A stretch of 64,000 bases of DNA, taken from positions 10,739,176 to 10,803,175 of the forward strand of contig NW_024037056.1 in NCBI RefSeq assembly GCF_015706575.1. Direction: 5' to 3'. Positions 51,301 to 60,300 of this stretch are shown piece after piece. Both the position numbers and the translations under genes were made by a program. Source of the stretch: Patiria miniata. Its lineage: Eukaryota > Echinodermata > Asteroidea > Valvatida > Asterinidae. Numbering within the stretch: position 1 is the first letter of the stretch; every line of letters begins with the position of its first letter. The notes beneath the pieces are model-generated. The model saw only the letters and a list, made by a program, of their open reading frames with translations. It was not told the DNA's origin and did not search any database.

Positions 51301-54300
51301 TGACATAACTCTGTCTGTGTGCCAAATGCCATGCTTGTATCATCAAACTCGAGACACAATCCCATCACCTATCTTTTCGCCAAAATGTTGTCAAGTTACA
51401 CATCAGTTATCTCAGAATATTATATATTTGACAAACCTGTAACCATGGTAACCAGTGGAGTACGGTAATTCTACCTCTTTGTCTGTTTTGACAGTTCACT
51501 TACAGAGCCAATTGTTCTGTTAATGCTAATTAATGCTGGTTTTTTTTACCCATGATTAGTAACTATTCATACTGTATACGCAAGCCTAAGAGGCAATAAA
51601 ATAAAATTAATCATGTGAAATAATACGACAGGCGATGGTTCAAGCCAAAATGTCATTCTTCTCAAAAAGTACAATGAACTACATGTACATGTACATGTGT
51701 ACATGTAGTGCATGCATCAGGCATTACAAACTGTGTTAATAGTGCGAGTTGCTTCATGCAAATTCATGCAAACCTATGCGCCATGCATTTATGGTGTGTG
51801 CAGCCTTTTCACCTTGTTGAATCCCTAAGCACCAGAAAGCAGTTTTTTATGACATTTGAAGTAAATAAGCCATTAAAATGCTCGCATTTATGCATCCAAC
51901 AAAAGTTGATGATACCGGTATATGGAAACGCAACAAATTGACATGTTGCCTGATATATAAAGTAAGTTAGCATTGTACACGATAAGGCCAAGTAAAACTG
52001 TACAAAAGAATGAATTACATGTACATGTACATGTAGGCAATATTCTGTGCTGTCAATCCCTATTTTGAAGGCAACCTTCACTTCGATCCCCTCATGAGAT
52101 TTTAAACAAGCGCGAGTGCACAGTAAGCTCTGGCGTAAAATGTGACGCCGATGGCACATATGGAACACCATACTTTTGGTCAATTTTTGGGACAGACAAA
52201 CAGACAGATCATCTGACCAACCGACCAACAAGTGGCATGTGTAGAAGCTCCTGCCAGAGCTTAAAATTCACACCGGCCCACCTTTTGGGGACATATTTCC
52301 TAATTCTGGATACTGTCCAACCACACAAAATGGCGTCCACCTTGTTCGAGGAAGATGTTGTACAGCGCAAGTGCGAGTGCACAATAAGCTCTGGCTGTGT
52401 TACAAGAAGTCTTGCATGAAATCGATCAAAATGACCCCTTCCAGAGCTTAAAACAATGTGACGCTGATGGCACATATGGAACACCATGCTTTTAGTCAAT
52501 TTACAGGGACAGACAGACAGATAGACAGACAGACCGACCAACAAGTGACAACAAGAGCTTAACAATTTGATAAAATCTGAGAGGAAATCATTCTCAGTCA
52601 AGGAAATCTAGTACAAAAAAAAATTAACTTTGGAATGAAAGAGAACCAGTGCCATCTTGGGAAATAACCTAATGGCCATTTTGACTTCTTTTTTTTATTG
52701 AAATCACAAATGTATTTCCGTATAAAAAAAATTCAAAAAGTATTGAAAAACAAAGTCACAAAAGCATTAATGTAATCATCAAATCTGGACACAACCTTTG
52801 CTTTCGGAGTGAAAACAAATTAATTGAGCGGGTTTCAAAATCTCATTTTCGAGGCGGATCAATTTCCAAGATGGCATTGTGTCTCGATTCGTCGGGGGAA
52901 AAACTCTCCCAGACTAATTTCATGCCGACTGCAATCTGTGAGTTTATAGCGAGCGGGGCCTCTAGGGTGTTTCTGAGAAAAGAAATCACCGCGTCTTTGT
53001 GATCTTCCGAAACAATAATGAAACCTTTCTTACATTTGGCCGTGGACATTTTTATTGTACGGCACAACTTTCTCTCCAACAAATTTGTCTCTCAGAATTG
53101 AAGGGGCATAGTTCCAACATCCATGCATGAATCTCAATACGCAGACTTTAATGAATTAAAAACCCTCCTATGCAAGCGTGCATTCTGAGCCATGCTGTTA
53201 CTTGGGTCAAAACTGGTCAAGTTACTTGGGTCAAAACTGGTCAAGTAACCCATTGGTGTGTTAAAAGTATACCAGGGGAAGTGGAAGGAAACTTTGACTG
53301 TTGGTGACCTTTTAAACAGCAGGGGGGGGGGGGGGGGTAACTGAAATAAAAAAAAATAAAAAAAATCCAAGCAAGGATGAAGGGTGAGCTGTTTTTCTCC
53401 TTTCTGAGCTGGGGCCGATTTCACAAAATGCTAAGGCGCATCTTAGGAAGGGTAACTCGTTTTAACTCGCGACTCGTCTTAGGATCGATTTCACTAAACT
53501 TAAGACACGTCAACACGTCCTAACTTCCTTAAGAACGCCGCTGAACTCATCTTAACCTCGGACTGTTCTGAGGATTGTCTCATCTGATTCAGGCGTGTGT
53601 TAATTTGGAACTGGAATCATTGCTGTTAAGACCAGTGCTGGCCTAAAGTTATAGTTTCGAGGAAGAAAACCGCTGTAGAAACAGGTTTGAAAAATATTTC
53701 TGATTCGTGGGTAGTTTGAAGAAAAATAGCTGATTTGCAAAGTTTTATTATATGCCAACACCTTTGTAGTCGACTTTTGAAAATAGAGTGATGAAACGGG
53801 GAGCAAGAACGACTCTATTGTACCGGTATCTTGTGTAGAACTACATGTACCTTGCGTGTGAAATTTATTGAAAAGAGTCATTCTCAGGTGAAAGTTCATG
53901 TTCTATGCACACACGCGGTAAGTTGGTTTTGCGCGTTTCTTTTCAACGACTGTTTCGTCAAGCGGTAAAAACAAACATGAAACAGTTATCAAATTGGTAC
54001 CGGTAGTTTTGATGCGTCTTGCTTAAGATGTGTTGAGTGAAATCGGTCTTAGGACGCGTCTTTAAGCTAAGATGGATCTTAGAGCGGGGACTCGTCATAA
54101 GTCCTAAGAAAGTCTTAAGATAAGATAAATTTTGTGAAACTGGCCCCAGAATTTATTTACATGTACAGCAAAAGTACTGACAATGAAAAGTCTGCCACAT
54201 AAAAATATCCATCTTCGTCTTCGAATTTTAAGACATACATGTACTTCTTTTTCCATCGGTTCAAATCAACAATTCCCTCTTCTCATTTGACAACAGATTT

Positions 54301-57300
54301 TGGGGTTCACAATTTCTCCTTTCGTTATTTTTTTTAAAACAGTGACACTGACAAACTGAAACACATGTCAGAATACAAAAATCGACCAAATGCTTTTGCA
54401 AGTGGAAGCGGGCCGATTCAATAAAATCCCTCCGCGAATTATAATCCACTGCACATTTTCATCGATTGAAACAAAGGAAAAAAATCAAGCTTTCAAAAAG
54501 CTTCCAACATGACCATCAATGCCTCTCCACGACTGAATTTTTTATGAGAGGCAGAAAAATATTCCGACCAGTTTCGACCGGAATTCTCCCCAGAGATTAG
54601 GAGCTGGAACGCTGCTCTGCCTTCAAAGTGACAAGGGGGCTTTTGGAAGATCGGAAATTGATTTTCCTGTGTCACGGGATGAGGGCCCTGCCCCGGAATA
54701 TTTATTTATTTTTTCTGATTTGTAATGAAGGGGAGGATCTGCCAAAATATTTTCTTAATAGGGAGTTTAATAACTCGGTGTCTTTAACTTTAAATGGTGG
54801 GTCAGTGGTGACTGAATAAGTGCTGTGCACCATTTGTGTTGGTTGATATACCTACCAAGTTTCAAGTACTGAATGTGCCATTGGTTTGTGCACATTGTTG
54901 AATTTTGGAGGATTCAGGAAGATTACTTGCCAAAAAATCCACAGGGAGTTAAACTTTAACCCTGACTCCATTTAAGCTACTAAGAACTCCCAGTAGTAAT
55001 TTGTAGTATGCAGTACTCTAGTCTTTTAGTGTACTTGTAGTATTTTGAAGCATTTGGCACTTTATCTGAAATACATGTAGACTGTGGAGGGTAGGTAAAG
55101 AACACAGGAAATTTGGGTGGTTTTTTTTCTCTGATAAACTGTATGGTGTTACAACTTAGGGCTTTGTATCTGGGGGATAGGTATACATGTAGTCTGAAAA
55201 CAGTCTCAAAAATCTCTTGCAGACGATTTAGAGTCTGAAATCGACCAGCGTGTCATTGGCTGATTGACCTTTGATGTACAGTTGTAGGGGTCAACTTAAC
55301 CCTCCTATGCAAACATACATTCTGTGCCAATTAAGTTGTCCTTGCAGTCAAAATCTATCAAGTGACTGTTTTCAACAGTTAAGAGCTCCCAGCCTACATT
55401 AAGCAGGATTTACTGGCTGTGACCATTAAATATAACTTGATACAGCTACATGTATGCTTTGACTATAGGTGATTGATTAAAGCAAGCTGTGCCTACCAGT
55501 TGCCTGCTTTTGACAGTTGACTGAATTTGACTAGTCAAAGCGTTTGCTTGAAATATGATCTGACTGTTGGTGACTAGCCTGTGTTAAAGGTATAGCAGGG
55601 GAAGTGGATGGAGTTTTTGACTGACTGTGACTGTTCAAATAGCAGGAGGGTTTTAAAATGGCTATGATGCATGTGTACAAAAAGAGCACTGCATTCCATG
55701 TGACATTCAAGCATGTACAATTAGCCAATCAGAATACAGGAAGGAAGAATATCGTCAAGGTGCATTGCAACCAATAGGATTTAAAAAAATTTGAGGGCAT
55801 TGCCTGTCGTTATATTCGTGTATGGGATCACTTCACAAGTCTAGGGGAAAAGCAACTTCATGGACCTGGCCAAGCGCAAACAGTCAATGGTGCCGTGAAT
55901 ACAATGTTGAAATCTCCAGTGGGAAAAACGAACAACATGCTCACACAGGTTTGCACCCTTTTGGCGCAAAATACGCACAACTAATTTTATTTTGAAAGTG
56001 CACAAATCCGTGGCGTCTTTGCGTGAGCGTCAGGCGCCGTAGGCGATGCGCTCGAATGTCTGTCCCAGTGGTCTCCCCCAACTTTCTCTCTGCAACCACT
56101 GACGGGGGGTGCTTGCGCATGGAGTCGATAGACAAAAAAAATATTATTACGTTATTAGCTTTTTGGTCCCCGATGCAGATATGCGGAATCGACCCCAGCT
56201 GTTTTCAACTGGAGCAAGTGTGAAGGATGAGCTGATATGTGGGCCGACTGATGCCGAGGATGCGTTAAGGGGTGATTTGGGCATCGCGTGGGGACCGGCA
56301 CCGTGCTGTGAGTAAATATTGGAAGAGTGTTCACGTGGAAGACGTTAGATTGGTTTGGGATTTGGGAATGATTGGATCGGTTCAGGGAAGGGGAACATTC
56401 TTCCTTCATCTACCGGTACTTGGTTTGTTTTCTGTTCTATTTCAATTCTTTGGGGATTAAAGCAAGATTAGGCTTGCCTGGCAGAGCTCGACCTGAAAGT
56501 CTCAGTTTTGACAATATTTATAGTTAGTGACTCAGTCAGTCAGGGAGTTGGTCAGTTTGGTTAATAGTCAGTCAGAGACTCTGTATGTCAGTCGGGGAGT
56601 TGGGGAGTCAGTCAGTCAGAGACTCGGGGAGTCTGTCAGTCAGTGGCTCAGGCAGTTGGAGGACAATAGACTGGTTCCAGCAATAGCCATGGATGTAAAA
56701 ACCTGAGCAATAACACATGACTGTATAAGCAGCAGCGGCAGAATGGTTTTCAAACTGGGGGCATCACCAAAAAGGGGGACTTGCTCAGTGAAAGGCTCGT
56801 GCAGCAGCACATTCAGCATTTATTGGGGGGGGGGGGGGGGGGGGGCACATCCGTGCTGAAATGGTGACACGTTTTTTTTCACCGGACACTTGGCCTCCAT
56901 AAAAACAAATAGTTGGGGGGGAGGGGGGGATAATGGTACCGGTACCATCTTCCAAAATAGGGGGCGCTCTTCGAAACCGGCCATTATGCAAACTACGCAT
57001 TATGTGCCCATTTTCAGGGCGCATTTTCAGGGGCTTGGTTTTCATATTCCTCATTCATATCAGAACTCTCTAAACCATTTTGGAAAATGATTAATACTGA
57101 AAACGTATTATCCCAAATGTTACGGCCAGTTTTGTTTTCATCCCGAGGTGGCACATTTATGCTCGAGGGGGCACATTTATGTCCGCAAAGGGGGCACTTG
57201 GGTGAATCGGGGGGGGGGGGGGGGCCCTGACTGTAAGATCATATTATTGAGATTATTTTGAGAGAATACGGAGAAATGATTGAATTTGCGAGTTTCACGT

Positions 57301-60300
57301 TCTCAATATTTGCTTGTGGTGTTTTAAAATCTTCAATTGAGATTATGGTGAGCACCAGATCCTAGAATCACAAATCTTAGAAATTTACTAAATTTCTTCT
57401 TTAGCTTTCCGAGATGTTTCATTTGTTTCGTCTACATGTATTTAGAGTGACTTTAGTTCCTTCCTTTCTTTGTCCCAATTTTTAACAGGGTTTTAAACCT
57501 ATGTCAATTGCTACTTTTTTAAAGATATTATTAAAGATATTTATTCAAGCCTCACCCTTTATGGTATGTAGGTTATTTCCATTTTATCACGCTCTAAAAA
57601 TTTGTATTCTGTTGTCTCACGTTGCCCTTGATAATGGCATTGTACGCATCATCAGCTATGCGTAAACCCCGGTAGATTACACATCCCAAGAAAGACCCAC
57701 TTTATAGTGAGAGTGAAAAATGTATGAAGGGATAACATGTCTGGTTGTCATGGAAACTAATGCCCTGACTCAAACTATGGAAGAGATACATAAATTGGGC
57801 AAAGTAGTAATGGACACACCTGAGAAAAAAAGTTTGTACGGTGGCTGTATGGGTATACAGAAAGTAAAATAGTATAAATAGAAACAATCTCTTAATTGGG
57901 GTTAGGACTAATAATAAACAAAAGGAGAAAATTTGAAGCTCGACAGAGTAAAAAAGAAAATCAAACAAAAACTGAAAATGGAAAGAGTTGTAGCTGATGA
58001 TGTTGCATAAACAGAAAATTCAAATGAATGCACCTCCCCAAGCATTCCTCATACCTCAACGAAAATGGTTGATTCTGGAAATAAAGCATTTCCTTTGTCT
58101 TACCATACGAATGGGTATTCCATTTTCCTAAAAGAGGGAGGTAGAGAACACGAGGGAAAACACAAGACATGTAAAGACAGCACTACTGGGAAAATGAAAC
58201 TACGAAAAGCAACGGCAACACAAAACATTTTAAAATTGAATCGTGCAAGTGAAACAATGTAAAACCATGAGTACTAATATTCACCTCTCAGCAAAAGCAC
58301 TCTGATAAAATGCAACTTTCACTTCAACTTTCTAAAATATTTTTTTGAGTGAAAATTTTCAAATTTTGTTCTAATAAGCTTGGAGCTTATAAGTTCGGGG
58401 GCAACTATAGTTAACCATACATGTACATGTACATGTACAGGGTGAGTAAAAAAAACCGTAACCCAAATGTCGGGAACATTGTTTTAGTGAAGTTCTGCAT
58501 GTAGCATTTTCAAAATCTAGGGTATGAAAGCCCAATTCATAAGCTTTCTTTTAGTACAAGATTCATTCAAATCACTCATGTACTTTTCAAGTTACGGAAT
58601 TTTAAACACAACCACCGTTTTAAAGTTCTGTCCACGATCACAAAAAAAGTGTGCGTTCTTTCAGCAAAACAAAAACAATTCATCACACACATCCTTATGT
58701 GATTTGTTTTCGTTTTGCTGAAAGATCACTGAACTTTTTGTGATCCGTGGACAGAATCTCAAAACGGTGTTGTGTTTAAAATTGATACCAAAATTATTTC
58801 TGTACCTTAATTTAATCCAAAGAACTTCAACAGTGTTGCACCGAACTTCGCCGACCTCATTTTTAGAAAAACGGCTTTGGAAAAAAATACGAATTGCTCC
58901 TGAAAGGGCAGTGAAAAACGTTTTTCAGTTTTTCCACTTTGGGGGTATATTTTCCCCAAACAAAAATGCACCATGTGAATCTGATATACCTTGGCTACTC
59001 AAAAATACAGAATACCTAAAAATCAAGTTTGATATGAATTTTCACATATATCTGATTTCAGGCGTCGATTACTCAAAACAAAGTTTTGGGGGACATTCTT
59101 CGCTTGCCCGAACTTGCTCTATGGTGTTGCAGTTGTAAAACTAGCTTGGGAAAAGTAAAAGTCTATGCTTCTACGCACTTAAAAAAAAACTGAACTTCTT
59201 CTTCTGCAGAAATTGAACCAAATTTGACTGTAAGATTGTAAGGGTGTGTGTACTCACGTCTGTCTCTATATCCGTCAGGGTCTGCGTCACCGTGATGTTG
59301 AAGACCGCGTGTGACCGACTGCTCTCCGAGTTCATGTTGGTTGCCGCTACGGTTCTGGACTTGTTGCCCTCTGACATCAAGGCATCTATATTCTACATTT
59401 GCGGTGAAAATAAACGAGTTTTCTAATGCGCTGTTCAGTTGGGTATTAAAGGATATCCAATCCCCTGCAAATCTGTGATCCCCTTCGGAGTTTGAGCCCT
59501 CCCAAGGCTATGAGCCAGGGCGTGTGTTCGTTTTGGAGTTTTTTAGCCCCTTCATAAGGCCGTGAGCTGGTTAAGGCTGTGAGCTTCCCTAAGGCTGTGT
59601 GCCCCTTTAAAGCTGTAATCCCCTTTAATGAAACAACCTTTTAAAGGGCTTGAATTCCAAAATGGGCTTGAATTCCAAAATGGGCTTGAATTTCAAAAGC
59701 GCTTGAATTCCAAAATGGGCTTCAATTTCAAAAAGGGCTTGAATTCCAAAATGGGCTTGAATTTCAAAAAGGGCTTGAATTCCAAAAAGGGCTTGAATTC
59801 CAAAAAGGGCTTGAATTCCAAAATGGGCTTGAATTCCAAAAAGGGCTTGAATTCCCAAAAGGGCTTGAATTCCAAAATGGGCTTAGATTCCAAAAAGGGC
59901 TTGAGTTCCAAAAAGAGCTTGAATTCCAAAATGGGCTTGAATTCCAAAAAGGGCATGAATTCCAAAGAGGGCTTGAATTCCAAAAAGGGCTTAAATTCCA
60001 AAAAGGGCATGAATTCCAAAAAGTGCATGAGACTCAAAGGTGTTTGTTGTGAAATTCAAGTCATAAAGATTCCATTTAAAACTTCAGGACGTTGCACTTA
60101 CTTCGAATGAAGACACAGCTAATGTTGACAGACCGTCTACGTACGGTCCGTAGATCTTGTGTTCTCTAACTCTCAAGTTTTGCTTCCTAAAAAAAAGAAA
60201 ACAAAATCAGGGTAAAATTTTTGGATCAACATAGTCAAACATTGGATTGTGCATATTATCTTTCAAAACTCCCTCAACCAAATTACATGTAAATACAAAA

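Larger units (their letters stand above)
40634..59257 (-). other. 18.6 kb intron between window exons 4 and 3
   Basis: This largest intron splits the motor between switch I and switch II. It holds the T-arm-like array, a LINE fragment, a SINE, a 165-bp array and numerous TIR elements listed separately. No host exon or nested gene was found in 44,110-45,760, 46,600-48,160, 49,510-50,830, 51,350-52,100, 52,600-53,160, 54,150-55,290 or 56,150-59,257, apart from poly-G tracts and one palindrome (58,598-58,786). Confidence 0.8.

Noticed and set aside
59628-60110. 160-codon plus-strand frame and a 114-codon minus-strand frame of GLNSKK / LEFKPF repeats
   Set aside because: Both come from an 18-bp minisatellite whose unit is a multiple of three; both strands stay open for that reason alone.
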